A DNA stretch of 64,000 bases from Streptomyces sp. NBC_00223 (GTDB lineage Bacteria > Actinomycetota > Actinomycetes > Streptomycetales > Streptomycetaceae), in assembly GCF_036199905.1 (NCBI RefSeq), contig NZ_CP108109.1, positions 248,001 through 312,000 of the forward strand. Reading direction: 5' to 3'. Of the stretch, positions 15,153 through 23,937 are shown piece after piece. Position 1 is the stretch's first letter, and every line of letters begins with the position of its first letter. Both the position numbers and the translations under genes were made by a program. The notes under the pieces are model-generated. The model worked only from the letters and a program-made list of their open reading frames with translations. It ran no database searches and was not told where the DNA came from.

Positions 15153-16412
15153 ATAGGGACGGCGTTCGCCCGATCCCACCACACTCCCGCCACCGATCCC
15201 CAACTCCGCCGCCTGCGTACGGCTCTGACCGTCTTCTTCGCCGTGGACGGCTTCCTCTTCGCGGGCTGGGTGGTCCGTATCCCCGCCATCAAGGCCCAGG
15301 TCGGGGCGTCGGCCGGGCAGCTGGGGCTGGCGCTGCTCGGCGTCTCGGCGGGCGCGGTGGCCACGATGGTGCTGACCGGGCGGCTGTGCCGGAGATTCGG
15401 CAGCGAACGGGTGAGCGTGGCGACCGCCGTTCTGCTGTCGTTCAGCATCGCCCTGCCGCCGAGGACGCATTCGGCGCTCGCGCTCGGACTCGTGCTGCTC
15501 TGCTTCGGAATCGCTTACGGCGGGCTCAACGTGGCCGCGAACAGTGTCGCCGTCGATCTGGTCGCGGCGCTGCGCCGGCCGGTGATGTCCGGCTTCCACG
15601 CCGCGTACAGCCTGGGCGGCCTGCTCGGCGCCGGTATCGGCGGGCTGCTCGCACCCCATCTCTCGCCCGCGACCCATCTGCTGCTGCTCACCCCGGTCGG
15701 CCTGGTCGCGGTGGCGCTGGCCGGACGCGTCCTGGTGGCCCACCCCCTGCGCCCGCTCGCGCATACGACAGACAAGGACAGCGCGGCCGGCGGGACCGAG
15801 CCTGACGTCAAGAGCGCGAAACCGGCCACCCGGCCCGCCGCGGGTCAACCCGTCCCCCGCACCGGTCTGCTCGTCGCCGTCTTCGGTCTGATCGCGGCCT
15901 GCACGGCGTACGGCGAGGGCGCGCTCGCCGAGTGGGGTCCGCTGCACATCCAGCAGGATCTGCACGGCGGCCCCGGTATCGCGGCGGCCGGATACGCCTG
16001 CGTCGCCCTCGCCATGGCGGTGGGACGGCTCTCCGGAACCGCGCTGATCCTGCGGCTCGGCCAGACCCGCGCCCTGGTGCTCGGCGGGCTCACCGCGTGC
16101 GGCGGCATGCTGCTCGGCGCGCTGGCGCCCGCCGTCCCGCTGACCATGATCGGCTTCGCGCTGACCGGCCTGGGCCTGGCGAACCTCTTCCCGACCGCCA
16201 TCGCCAGGGCGGGCGAACTGACCGGCCCCAGCGGGGTCGCCGCCGCCTCCACCCTCGGTTACGGCGGCATGCTCCTCGGCCCGCCCTCGATCGGCTTCCT
16301 GGCCGACGCCTTCGGCCTGCCGACCGCCCTGACCACTGTTTCCGCGCTGGCCGCGGTCGCAGCCGGCATCGCGTTCGCGTCCAGGCGCGGCGGGGTCCGC
16401 CAGGAGGTGTGA
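15135..16412 (+). CDS. MFS transporter (YbjJ/FucP-like)
   Basis: A 425-residue 12-helix transporter. Features include the early DGFLFAGWVVRIPAIKAQVG segment, GIAYGGLNVAANSVAVDL in helix 4, a cytoplasmic loop of about 45 polar residues in the middle (DKDSAAGGTEPDVKSAK), and a well-conserved second half (GLGLANLFPTAIARAGEL). The closest groups are the YbjJ/fucose-permease-like sugar transporters, which fits a ROK regulator next door. I prefer the GTG at 15135, since a -10 box sits 7-12 nt before it; an in-frame GTG at 15111 would overlap the ROK gene. Confidence 0.85.
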   Translation: MPTLNKIGTAFARSHHTPATDPQLRRLRTALTVFFAVDGFLFAGWVVRIPAIKAQVGASAGQLGLALLGVSAGAVATMVLTGRLCRRFGSERVSVATAVLLSFSIALPPRTHSALALGLVLLCFGIAYGGLNVAANSVAVDLVAALRRPVMSGFHAAYSLGGLLGAGIGGLLAPHLSPATHLLLLTPVGLVAVALAGRVLVAHPLRPLAHTTDKDSAAGGTEPDVKSAKPATRPAAGQPVPRTGLLVAVFGLIAACTAYGEGALAEWGPLHIQQDLHGGPGIAAAGYACVALAMAVGRLSGTALILRLGQTRALVLGGLTACGGMLLGALAPAVPLTMIGFALTGLGLANLFPTAIARAGELTGPSGVAAASTLGYGGMLLGPPSIGFLADAFGLPTALTTVSALAAVAAGIAFASRRGGVRQEV

Positions 16413-16538
16413 AGGGGCGGGAGCCGACGGGGGCCGCGCTCGGCAGGGCTCGACGCGGTGCTGCTCGGTTGGGCCGTCCGGCTGACGCGACGACGCGCCG
16501 GGGCCCGCTGAGCCTTCAGGCCCGCACGGCCGTCCGGG

Positions 16539-16952
16539 CTACTTGGGCGCCGCGGCCGAGGTCTTGGTCAGCATCCGCTCCAGCACGGCGAGGTGCCCGG
16601 GGCGGGCCTGCTCGTACCGCTCACGACCGGCCGGGGTGATGGCCACCTGTACGCCGCGCCGGTCCTCGTCGCAGATGCCGCGGTCGACCAGGCCGTCCTT
16701 CTCCAGCCGGGCGACCAGCCGGGACAGCGCGCTCTGGCTCAGATGCACGCGGTCGGCGAGTTCCTGGACGCGGAAGGAGCAGCCGCCGTCCTGCGGCTCG
16801 GTCCCGGCGAGGACGTCGAGGACCTCGAAGTCACTGGCGCCGATCCCGTACTGGTGCAGTTCACGGTCGATCTCGCAGGCCGTACGCGCGTGCACGGCGA
16901 GGATCTCCCGCCACTCCGTCACGAGCGCCCGCTCACCCTTGTCGCCGGTCAT
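16539..16952 (-). CDS. MarR-family transcriptional regulator controlling the adjacent DHA2 exporter
   Basis: A 137-residue MarR protein with a recognition segment VHLSQSALSRLVARLEKDGLV and wing DRGICDEDRRGVQVAITPAG. It is typical of drug-efflux repressors. The ATG at 16952 is chosen because the frame further upstream runs through the operator region. The divergent intergenic region holds two perfect 12-bp palindromes overlapping the exporter promoter, which strongly suggests that this protein represses both genes. Confidence 0.93.
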   Translation of the reverse strand: MTGDKGERALVTEWREILAVHARTACEIDRELHQYGIGASDFEVLDVLAGTEPQDGGCSFRVQELADRVHLSQSALSRLVARLEKDGLVDRGICDEDRRGVQVAITPAGRERYEQARPGHLAVLERMLTKTSAAAPK

Positions 16953-16997
16953 GACCCCACGGTAGCAGAAAACGGACCCCATATGCACAGGAATTAA

Positions 16998-17031
16998 ATG
17001 CGCTTGCATTGGATGCGCGTGCATGTAGTCT
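16998..17031 (+). promoter_or_regulatory. Double-palindrome MarR operator over the exporter promoter
   Basis: ATGC-GCTT-GCAT (16998-17009) and ATGC-GCGT-GCAT (17013-17024) are 15 bp apart. The first overlaps a -35 box TTGCAT (17004-17009). After a 16-bp spacer comes the -10 box TAGTCT (17026-17031), so the second palindrome fills the spacer. The start point falls on the ATG at 17039. This layout predicts tight repression. Confidence 0.8.
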
Positions 17032-17038
17032 GGCGCCC

Positions 17039-18550
17039 ATGACCTCTCCGTCAACCACCGTCCCCCGTACCGAAGAGCGCTGGAGCGCCCTGCAATGGGG
17101 CACCCTGCTCGTGCTCTGCGCCGCGCTCTTCCTCGACGCCCTCGATGTGTCGATGGTCGGGGTGGCACTTCCCTCGATCGGCTCCGACCTCCACCTGTCG
17201 ACGTCCTCGCTGCAATGGGTGGTCAGCGGCTACATCCTCGGCTACGGCGGCCTGCTGCTGCTCGGCGGCCGCGCGGCCGACCTGCTGGGCAGGCGCCGTG
17301 TCTTCCTCATCGCCCTCGCCGTCTTCGCCGTCGCCTCGCTGCTCGGCGGGCTCGTCGACTCAGGTGAGCTGCTGATCGCCACCCGCTTCATCAAGGGCCT
17401 GAGCGCCGCGTTCACCGCGCCCGCCGGCCTTTCCATCATCACCACGACCTTCGCCGAGGGCCCGGTCCGCAACCGCGCCCTCACCATCTACTCCAGCTGC
17501 GGCGCCACCGGCTTCTCGATGGGCCTGGTGCTGTCCGGCTTCCTCACCGAGGCCGGCTGGCGCTGGACGATGCTGCTGCCCGCGCCCGTCGCCGTGATCG
17601 CCCTGGTCGCCGGTCTGAAGCTCATCCCGAAGAGCCCGCGCGAGAACGGCGAGGGCCGCGGCTACGACCTGCCGGGCGCCGTCACGGGCACCGGGGCGAT
17701 GCTGCTGCTGGTCTTCACCGTGGTCTCCGCGAGCAGCGCCGGCTGGGCCTCGGCCCGCACCCTGGGCTCCTTCGCCGCGGTCGCCGTGCTGCTCGCCTCG
17801 TTCGTCCTCATCGAGCACCGGTCGTCCCACCCGCTGATCCGGCTCGGTGTGCTGCGGCTGTCCAGCCAGGTCCGCGCCAACCTCGGCGGCGCCACCTTCT
17901 TCGGCTCCTACGTCGCCTTCCAGTTCCTCGTCACGCAGTATCTGCAGAATGTGCTCGGCTACAGCGCCATGCAGACCGCGCTCGCCTTCCTGCCCGCGGG
18001 CTCGCTGGTGGCCATCCTGTCGACCCGGATGGGGCCGATCGTGGACCGCTTCGGCACACCGCGGGTGATCGCGGCCGGCTTCACCTCCCTGGTGATCGGC
18101 TACGCGCTCTTCCTGCGGATCAGCCTCCACCCGGGCTACGCGACCGACATCCTGCCCTCGATGCTGCTGCTCGGCGCGGCCTTCGCGCTGGCCTTCCCGT
18201 CCCTGAACATCCAGGCCACCAACGGCGTCAAGGACGAGGAGCAGGGCATGGTCTCCGGCCTGCTCAACACCTCCTTCCAGGTCGGCGGCGCGATCTTCCT
18301 CGCCGTCGTCACCGCGGTGGTCACCGCGGGACTGGGCGACCGGGCGGCCACCAAGCAGGCCGTGCTCGACAGCTACCGTCCCGGCCTGTGGGTCGTGGCC
18401 GGCATCGGCGCCGCGGGGCTGCTGATCACCCTGTCCGGGCTGCGCCGCCGCCGTCCCTCGTACGGGATTCTGGTGGCCTCCTCCGAGGACGCGGCGCCGC
18501 GGACCGGTGCGGCCGACGAGCGCGCCGAGCAGGTCGCGGTACGCGACTGA
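17039..18550 (+). CDS. MFS drug exporter, DHA2 (14-helix, EmrB/QacA) family
   Basis: A 503-residue transporter with the 14-helix DHA2 signature: motif A-like GGRAADLLGRRRVF, motif C-like GFSMGLVLSGFL, LDALDVSMVGVALPSI in helix 1, and LFLDALDVS as motif D1. These proton antiporters export antiseptics, dyes and antibiotics. The mRNA is predicted to be leaderless from the ATG at 17039. The divergent MarR repressor and its operator complete a self-contained efflux cassette. A terminator follows at 18600-18644. Confidence 0.94.
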   Translation: MTSPSTTVPRTEERWSALQWGTLLVLCAALFLDALDVSMVGVALPSIGSDLHLSTSSLQWVVSGYILGYGGLLLLGGRAADLLGRRRVFLIALAVFAVASLLGGLVDSGELLIATRFIKGLSAAFTAPAGLSIITTTFAEGPVRNRALTIYSSCGATGFSMGLVLSGFLTEAGWRWTMLLPAPVAVIALVAGLKLIPKSPRENGEGRGYDLPGAVTGTGAMLLLVFTVVSASSAGWASARTLGSFAAVAVLLASFVLIEHRSSHPLIRLGVLRLSSQVRANLGGATFFGSYVAFQFLVTQYLQNVLGYSAMQTALAFLPAGSLVAILSTRMGPIVDRFGTPRVIAAGFTSLVIGYALFLRISLHPGYATDILPSMLLLGAAFALAFPSLNIQATNGVKDEEQGMVSGLLNTSFQVGGAIFLAVVTAVVTAGLGDRAATKQAVLDSYRPGLWVVAGIGAAGLLITLSGLRRRRPSYGILVASSEDAAPRTGAADERAEQVAVRD

Positions 18551-18599
18551 GCCCCCTGGCCTGCCGTTCCGGCTCCGGTCCCCCGGGGCCCGGGCGGCG

Positions 18600-18644
18600 G
18601 TGGACCGGTCCCGCGCGACGAGGGAGCGCGCGGGGCCGGTCCAC
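18600..18644. terminator. Hairpin terminator after the DHA2 exporter
   Basis: A stem of about 17 bp (18600-18616 with 18628-18644, one mismatch or wobble) with an 11-nt loop lies 50 nt after the exporter stop. Confidence 0.75.
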
Positions 18645-18833
18645 GTCCGTGTGCGGGGGGGCGGTTCGTCGGCGCGACGGGCTGGGCCGTCGGGTTCGCG
18701 TACCTCTCCGGAGGGCGGTCCGAATATCCGTGCGTGCGGGGCAACGCTCAACGTCCGCGGGCCGGTTCGCGTCTTCGTCCGCGAAGGGCGCGCGGGCGAC
18801 CGGCCGGTGCGGGCCCCGGGGGGAGGAACGGGC

Positions 18834-19142
18834 ATGCGCAGAGGCCGTACGCGATCCGAACGCGACGCCGCCACCGTGGAGACGGTCTACGCGACGGTGA
18901 CCGGCGCCCTGCTGGCGGCCGGGGGCTTCGTGGCGGTGATCAGCCCGGTGCTGGCCGGGGCCGTGCACGGACCGGCCGCCAAGGGGTGCTTCACGGCGGC
19001 GGTCATCGTGGCGGCGGCGCTCTTCTGCGGCCGGGTGGCGCTGACGCTGCGCCGCTTCGAGCGGCGGAACCGGCTGGGGGACCTCGCCGACCGACCGCGG
19101 GATCAGCCCAGCCAGCCGGGCCGTACCAACCCTGACTCATAG
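18834..19142 (+). CDS. Small two-helix membrane protein (DUF6332-like)
   Basis: A 102-residue protein. A charged start (MRRGRTRSERDAATVETVYATV) leads into two membrane helices (GALLAAGGFVAVISPVLAG and CFTAAVIVAAALFCGRVAL), and a charged tail ends in DQPSQPGRTNPDS. It resembles small Streptomyces membrane proteins that I associate with DUF6332; the family name is tentative. The ATG at 18834 has GGGAGG 7 nt upstream. Its last 40 nt overlap the 3' end of the opposing response-regulator gene. Confidence 0.72.
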   Translation: MRRGRTRSERDAATVETVYATVTGALLAAGGFVAVISPVLAGAVHGPAAKGCFTAAVIVAAALFCGRVALTLRRFERRNRLGDLADRPRDQPSQPGRTNPDS

Positions 19143-19768
19143 GCCAGTACGACCAGTTGGGCCCGGTCGCGGGCGCCGAGCTTCACCATGGCGCGGCTGA
19201 CGTGCGTCTTGGCGGTGAGCGGGCTGACGACGAGCCGGCGGGCGATCTCCTCGTTCGACAGGCCGATGCCGACCAGGGCCATGACCTCGCGTTCGCGTTC
19301 GGTGAGCCGTTCCAGATCCGCGGCGGCGGCCGGTTCCTTGGAGCGGGCGGCGAACTCGGCGATGAGGCGGCGGGTCACGCCGGGCGACAGCAGCGCGTCG
19401 CCGTCCACCACCGCCCGTACCGCGCGCAGCAGTTCCTCCGGCTCGGTGTCCTTGACCAGAAAGCCGGAGGCGCCGGCCCGGATCGCCTCGAAGACGTACT
19501 CGTCCAGCTCGAAGGTGGTGAGGATGACCACCTTGACCTGGGCCAGGGCCGGTTCTCCTGTAATCCGCCGAGTGGCGGCGAGGCCGTCCATGAGCGGCAT
19601 CCTGATGTCCATCAGCACGGCGTCGGGGGTCAGTTCGCGTACCAGGCGCAGCGCCTGCTCGCCGTCCGACGCCTCGCCGACCACCTCGATGTCGCCCTGG
19701 GCGTCGAGCAGCGCGCGGAAACCGGCTCTGACCAGCATCTGGTCGTCGGCCAGCAGGACGCGGATCAT
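19103..19768 (-). CDS. NarL/LuxR-type response regulator
   Basis: A 221-residue two-domain regulator. The receiver has the acidic pair Asp8-Asp9, phosphoacceptor Asp54 (LMDIRMP) and Lys105 (FLVKDTEPEE). A LuxR helix-turn-helix (about 153-215: LTEREREVMALVGIGLSNEEIA) follows. It overlaps the histidine kinase gene by 4 nt and is its cognate partner. Such pairs in Streptomyces often control neighbouring membrane or antibiotic-stress genes; no target is identifiable here. Confidence 0.95.
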   Translation of the reverse strand: MIRVLLADDQMLVRAGFRALLDAQGDIEVVGEASDGEQALRLVRELTPDAVLMDIRMPLMDGLAATRRITGEPALAQVKVVILTTFELDEYVFEAIRAGASGFLVKDTEPEELLRAVRAVVDGDALLSPGVTRRLIAEFAARSKEPAAAADLERLTEREREVMALVGIGLSNEEIARRLVVSPLTAKTHVSRAMVKLGARDRAQLVVLAYESGLVRPGWLG

Positions 19769-21078
19769 GGGCGCTCCTCGGCGGGGGTCGCGCGGTCGGT
19801 TCCTTCTGTTCCTTCTCCGGTGCCGCGGTCGCCTTCGCCGGTGTGCCCTCCGGCCGCTCCCCCGGCGGTGCCTGCGGCGCCGTGCCCGTCGGCGTCCGGG
19901 CGACCGGGCCGGCCGTGGGGCAGCCGGGCCCGTACGCGGAAGCCGCCGTCGGGGCGCGGGCCGGTCCGGACGGTGCCGCCGAGGGCCGCGGCCCGCTCGC
20001 GCATGCCGACCAGGCCGTTGCCGCCGCCGCTCTCGCCGCCGGCGACGGCCGGTCCGTCGTCGTCCACCCGGACCTCGATGCCGCCGGGCTCATGGGCCAG
20101 CCGCACCCGGGCGGTCCGGGAGCCGGAGTGCCGTACGACATTCGTCAGGGCCTCCTGGACGATACGGAAGGCGGCCAGGTCGGTGCCGACCGGCAGCGGC
20201 ACGGGCTCGCCCGTCACGGTGACGTCGACGCTCAGCCCGGCGGCGGCCGCCTGCCCGACCAGTTCGGGCAGCCGGTCCAGGCCCGGCGCGGGCGAGCGCG
20301 GCGCCTCGCCGGGGGCGCGCAGGGTGCTGAGCACGTGTCTGACATCGCCGAGCGCCTCCTTGCTGGCCGCCTTGATGGTGGTCAGCGCGGTGCGCGCCTG
20401 TTCGGGGCGCTCGTCGATCAGGGCGAGCGCGACACCCGCCTGGACATTGATCAGCGAGATGCTGTGGGCGAGCACGTCGTGCAGTTCGCGGGCGATCCGC
20501 ATCCGTTCCTCGTCGGCCTGGCGGCGCTCGGCCTCGGCGCGCTCCCGCCGGTCGCGGGCGATCTGCTCGCGCCGGACCCGGTAGAGCTCGGCCGCCGCGA
20601 GCACGGCGAGCAGCCAGGCCGCGGCGCCGGACAGCTCCGCCCAGGACAGGCGGCCGTCGCCGGAGGGCGGCAGCCAGCGGTAGAGCCACTCGCCGACCAG
20701 CGCGTACCCGGCGAATACCAGGCCCGCGGTGACGGACACGGCTCTTCGGTGGCCCGCGGCGACCGCGCTGAAGAAGGCGACGACCAGGCTGGCGAAGATC
20801 GGCCCGTACGGGTAGCCGAGGGCGATGTAGACCAGCGTCACCACGGCGGTCCCCGCGGCCACGGCCACCGGCACACGGCGGCGGAACAGCAGCAGGGCGG
20901 GACCGGCCAGCAGCAGCGCGTACCCCAGGGCGTCCAGGGCGAGCCGGTGGGTCTGATGGCGTCCGGCCACACCGGAGCCGACGACCTGGAGGACCGCGAT
21001 CCCGACGACGGGGACCAACAGGGGGCGTACGCCGGGCCGTCCGCGGCGCGGCTCTCCCTGCGGCTCCTCGTAGGTCAT
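19765..21078 (-). CDS. Membrane histidine kinase (HisKA_3 type)
   Basis: A 437-residue sensor. Its N-terminal half holds four or more membrane helices (about 18-165) with no large extracellular domain. The HisKA_3 dimerisation motif follows, with phosphorylated His200 in ARELHDVLAHSISL, then a HATPase with DDDGPAVAGG and GNGLVGMRERAAALGG. The last 60 residues are a Gly/Glu/Thr-rich low-complexity tail. The ATG at 21078 is used; a GTG 9 nt further upstream is also in frame. It forms an operon with the response regulator through a 4-nt overlap. Confidence 0.94.
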   Translation of the reverse strand: MTYEEPQGEPRRGRPGVRPLLVPVVGIAVLQVVGSGVAGRHQTHRLALDALGYALLLAGPALLLFRRRVPVAVAAGTAVVTLVYIALGYPYGPIFASLVVAFFSAVAAGHRRAVSVTAGLVFAGYALVGEWLYRWLPPSGDGRLSWAELSGAAAWLLAVLAAAELYRVRREQIARDRRERAEAERRQADEERMRIARELHDVLAHSISLINVQAGVALALIDERPEQARTALTTIKAASKEALGDVRHVLSTLRAPGEAPRSPAPGLDRLPELVGQAAAAGLSVDVTVTGEPVPLPVGTDLAAFRIVQEALTNVVRHSGSRTARVRLAHEPGGIEVRVDDDGPAVAGGESGGGNGLVGMRERAAALGGTVRTGPRPDGGFRVRARLPHGRPGRPDADGHGAAGTAGGAAGGHTGEGDRGTGEGTEGTDRATPAEERP

Positions 21079-21136
21079 GCGCCCCACGCTAGACGGCGTC
21101 CGCCCGGTCGGCGTCCCCCGGCCGGGGGCCCCTCGG

Positions 21137-21889
21137 CTACTTCGCCGGGAGTACGGGGAGCGCTCCGCCGTCGGGCGCGGGTATGCGGTCGGGCGGCGCG
21201 AGGCCGATCTGGACGGCCAGCGCGGCGGCGGCCTGGTCGAAGAACTCGGCGCGTGCCTCGACGACGTGGTTGAACTGGCCGAAGACCTCGAAGCTGACGA
21301 TGCCGAAGACCTGGGCCCAGGCGGCGACGAGCGCGGCGATGGCGGCTATCGGCAGGTCGGGGGCGAGCTCGGCGGCGAGGCGGCCGGCGTCGGCGCGGAC
21401 CGGGCGGGACAGCGGGCGGCCCTGGGGAGGTCCGAGCAGCCCGGCCCGCTGGGCATCCCTGGCCACGGCGACCAGGGCGAGGCCGACCCGGGAGGCGGGG
21501 CCGACGGTGTCCTGCGGCGCGGAGTAGCCGGGGACGGGCGATCCGTAGATCAGCGCGTACTCGTGCGGGTGGGCGACCGCCCAGTCCCGGGCCGCGCGGC
21601 ACACGGCCGTCCAGCGGTCGACGGGGGCGGCGTCCTCATGCGCGGCGAGGGCCTGCTCCGCCGCGCTGCCGATCGCGTCGTACGCGTCGATGATGAGAGC
21701 GGTGAGCAGGTCGTCGCGGCTGGGGAAGTAGCGGTAGAGCGCGGAGGAGACCATGCCCAGCTCGCGGGCGACGGCACGCAGGGACAGCTTGGCGGCCCCC
21801 TCGGCGGCGAGCTGGCGCCGCGCCTCTTCCTTGATGGCGGCCGTGACCTCGATCCTGGCCCGTTCCCTGGCACCTCGGATGACACTCAT
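21137..21889 (-). CDS. TetR-family transcriptional regulator
   Basis: A 250-residue TetR protein. The N-terminal helix-turn-helix is RAVARELGMVSSALYRYFPSR (about 37-57), and the C-terminal ligand domain belongs to the TetR_C_33-like group. The ATG at 21889 has CACAAT at -13 to -8 and no ribosome-binding site, so it may be leaderless. It is divergent from a deazaflavin-dependent oxidoreductase gene, and the intergenic region holds AAGAGCA/TGCTCTT repeats, so it probably regulates that gene and itself. Confidence 0.92.
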   Translation of the reverse strand: MSVIRGARERARIEVTAAIKEEARRQLAAEGAAKLSLRAVARELGMVSSALYRYFPSRDDLLTALIIDAYDAIGSAAEQALAAHEDAAPVDRWTAVCRAARDWAVAHPHEYALIYGSPVPGYSAPQDTVGPASRVGLALVAVARDAQRAGLLGPPQGRPLSRPVRADAGRLAAELAPDLPIAAIAALVAAWAQVFGIVSFEVFGQFNHVVEARAEFFDQAAAALAVQIGLAPPDRIPAPDGGALPVLPAK

Positions 21890-21909
21890 TGGCTCATTGT
21901 GCCACAGAA

Positions 21910-21987
21910 AAGAGCATCGGACAAAAAAGAGATCAGTGCTCTTGCAATCCCGCTCCAGCAGGGGCACACTGTTCTCAAGCGAGAGCA
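21910..21987. promoter_or_regulatory. Candidate TetR operator region
   Basis: AAGAGCA (21910-21916) and TGCTCTT (21937-21943) form inverted 7-bp arms, and a further AGAGCA lies at 21982-21987. All fall between the divergent TetR and oxidoreductase starts in an AT-richer stretch. Confidence 0.45.
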
Positions 21988-22025
21988 CCGCTCACACATC
22001 AACTCAGTTGAACCGGAGACCCGTC

Positions 22026-22496
22026 ATGTCGGAGCAGACCCAGACCACACACGTTCTCAAGCCCGGCTGGTTCACCGTCAACGTCGCCAACCGCAGCGTC
22101 GGCTGGCTGACCCGCCACGGCATCAGTGTCCGCGGCTCGCGAGTGCTGGCCGTCCGCGGCCGCAAGAGCGGCCAGTGGCGGACCACCCCGGTCAATCCGC
22201 TGGCCCTCGACGGCGAGCGCTATCTGGTGGCGCCCCGCGGCCATGTCCAGTGGACGCACAACATGAGGGCGGCGGGCGGCGGGCGGCTGCTCCTCGGCAA
22301 GCACGTGGAGGAGTTCACCGTCACCGAGGTCGCCGACGACGACAAGCCCGCGATCCTGCGCGCCTATCTGACCCACTGGAAGATGGAGGTCGGCGCCTTC
22401 TTCGACGGGGTGGGCCCGGATTCCACCCAGGAGGAGCTGCGCGCGATAGCGCCCAAGCACCCGGTGTTCCGGATCCACCCCGCCGAAGGCGAGTGA
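22026..22496 (+). CDS. Deazaflavin (F420)-dependent nitroreductase family protein
   Basis: A 156-residue protein of the DUF385/Ddn family with a split-barrel fold. Conserved features are SVRGSRVLAVRGRKSGQWRT, typical of the cofactor-binding first half, and LVAPRGHVQWTHNMRAAGGG in the middle. Family members use F420H2 or flavin to reduce nitro groups, quinones or enoates. The ATG at 22026 has GGAG 7 nt upstream. It is divergent from a TetR gene, a common arrangement for inducible detoxification. Confidence 0.9.
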   Translation: MSEQTQTTHVLKPGWFTVNVANRSVGWLTRHGISVRGSRVLAVRGRKSGQWRTTPVNPLALDGERYLVAPRGHVQWTHNMRAAGGGRLLLGKHVEEFTVTEVADDDKPAILRAYLTHWKMEVGAFFDGVGPDSTQEELRAIAPKHPVFRIHPAEGE

Positions 22497-22519
22497 CGGC
22501 CGGTGGCCGCCGTGCCGCG

Positions 22520-23770
22520 CTACGGCCTGCCCAGGGTCTCCAGCGCGCGCCGGGCCATCGGGTGGGTGCGGACGAGTTCGGCGAGCGAGCTCTTGCCCCG
22601 GGTGATGCCGGCGAAGGCCCGCCAGGCGGGCGGGAAGCTGGTGAGCACCGCGTGCAGCATCGCGGGACGCCGCTCGAAGAGCGCCAGCATGCTGCGGCCG
22701 ACCCCCATCTCGACGCCGAGCCCGGCCTTCACCGCGAAGGCGTAGTTGAGGGCCTGGCGGCGGGCGTCCACGGCATCGTGCGACTCGGCGATGCGCACCG
22801 CCCACTCCCCCGCGAGCCGTCCGGAGCGCAGGGCGTAGGAGATGCCCTCGCGGGTCCAGGGTTCGAGCAGTCCGGCCGCGTCGCCGCAGACCAGGACCCG
22901 GCCGCGGGACAGCGGCGAGTCGTCGGCGCGGCAGCGGGTGAGATGACCGGAGGAGACGCTGGGCTCGAAACCGGCCAGACCGAGGCGGGCGATGAAGTCG
23001 TCCAGGTAGCGCTTGGTGGCGCCGCCGTCGCCGCGGGCGGAGATGACGCCCACGGTGAGGGAGTCGCCCTTGGGGAAGACCCAGCCGTAACTGCCGGGCA
23101 GCGGGCCCCAGTCGATGTGCACCCGGCCGGCCCAGTCCTCGGCCACGGAGGCGGGCACCGGGATCTCGGCCTCCAGACCGAGGTCGACCTGGTCGAGCTT
23201 GACCCCGACATGCGCTCCTATCCGGCTGGCGCTGCCGTCGGCGCCGACCACCGACCGGGCGTAGACGATCTCCTCGTCCCGCTGGCCCGAGGCGCCGCTG
23301 TCACTCACTATCACCGCCACCGTACGGCGGTCGGGGACACCGGGGCCGTGCTGCTCCACCCGGGAGACGGTCACCCCGGTGCGGATCTCGGCTCCGGCCG
23401 CGCGGGCCGCGTCGACCAGTCCGGCGTCGAACTCGGGCCGGTTGATGAGGCCGAAGAGCATCTGCCGGGAGCGCTTGGTGCGCGTCAGCTTGCCGTTGAG
23501 GCTGAAGGTGACCGCGTGCACCCGGTCGCGCAACGGCAGTTCGAACCCTGGGGGCAGCGCGTCACGGGACGGCCCGATGATGCCACCGCCGCAGGTCTTG
23601 TACCGGGGAAGATCCGCCTTCTCCAGCAGCAGCACCTTGCGTCCTGTGACGGCCGCCGCGTGGGCGGCCGAGGCGCCCGCGGGGCCCGCGCCGATCACCA
23701 CGACGTCCCAGACCGCGAGGTCCTCGTCGTCCCCCGCACCGCTGCCCTGCGCCGCCTGCTCACCGCTCAC
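22520..23770 (-). CDS. Geranylgeranyl-reductase-family FAD-dependent oxidoreductase
   Basis: A 416-residue flavoprotein. The N-terminal GAGPAGASAAHAAA dinucleotide motif is followed by LLLEKADLPRYKTCGGGI, the hallmark of the geranylgeranyl reductase family, and later VCGDAAGLLEPWTREGI, the second FAD motif. Members reduce isoprenoid chains of menaquinone, phospholipids or carotenoids. I start at the GTG at 23770, because upstream codons have A-rich third positions unlike coding sequence. It converges with the F420 gene and is divergent from the M20 peptidase. Confidence 0.9.
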   Translation of the reverse strand: MSGEQAAQGSGAGDDEDLAVWDVVVIGAGPAGASAAHAAAVTGRKVLLLEKADLPRYKTCGGGIIGPSRDALPPGFELPLRDRVHAVTFSLNGKLTRTKRSRQMLFGLINRPEFDAGLVDAARAAGAEIRTGVTVSRVEQHGPGVPDRRTVAVIVSDSGASGQRDEEIVYARSVVGADGSASRIGAHVGVKLDQVDLGLEAEIPVPASVAEDWAGRVHIDWGPLPGSYGWVFPKGDSLTVGVISARGDGGATKRYLDDFIARLGLAGFEPSVSSGHLTRCRADDSPLSRGRVLVCGDAAGLLEPWTREGISYALRSGRLAGEWAVRIAESHDAVDARRQALNYAFAVKAGLGVEMGVGRSMLALFERRPAMLHAVLTSFPPAWRAFAGITRGKSSLAELVRTHPMARRALETLGRP

Positions 23771-23937
23771 GTCTGTTTCCGTTCCTGCTCGGCCCGTTCG
23801 GCTGTCTCCGCTGTTCAGCCGCATCCTATTGCGCCTGTCGCCAACAACTCGCTGTGGCACCATCGGCAGCGAGCCGTTGGCTGCACCAACGACCGCTGCC
23901 GGCGTTCGATTCCTTCTTCTCCTTACAAGGAGCCCGC

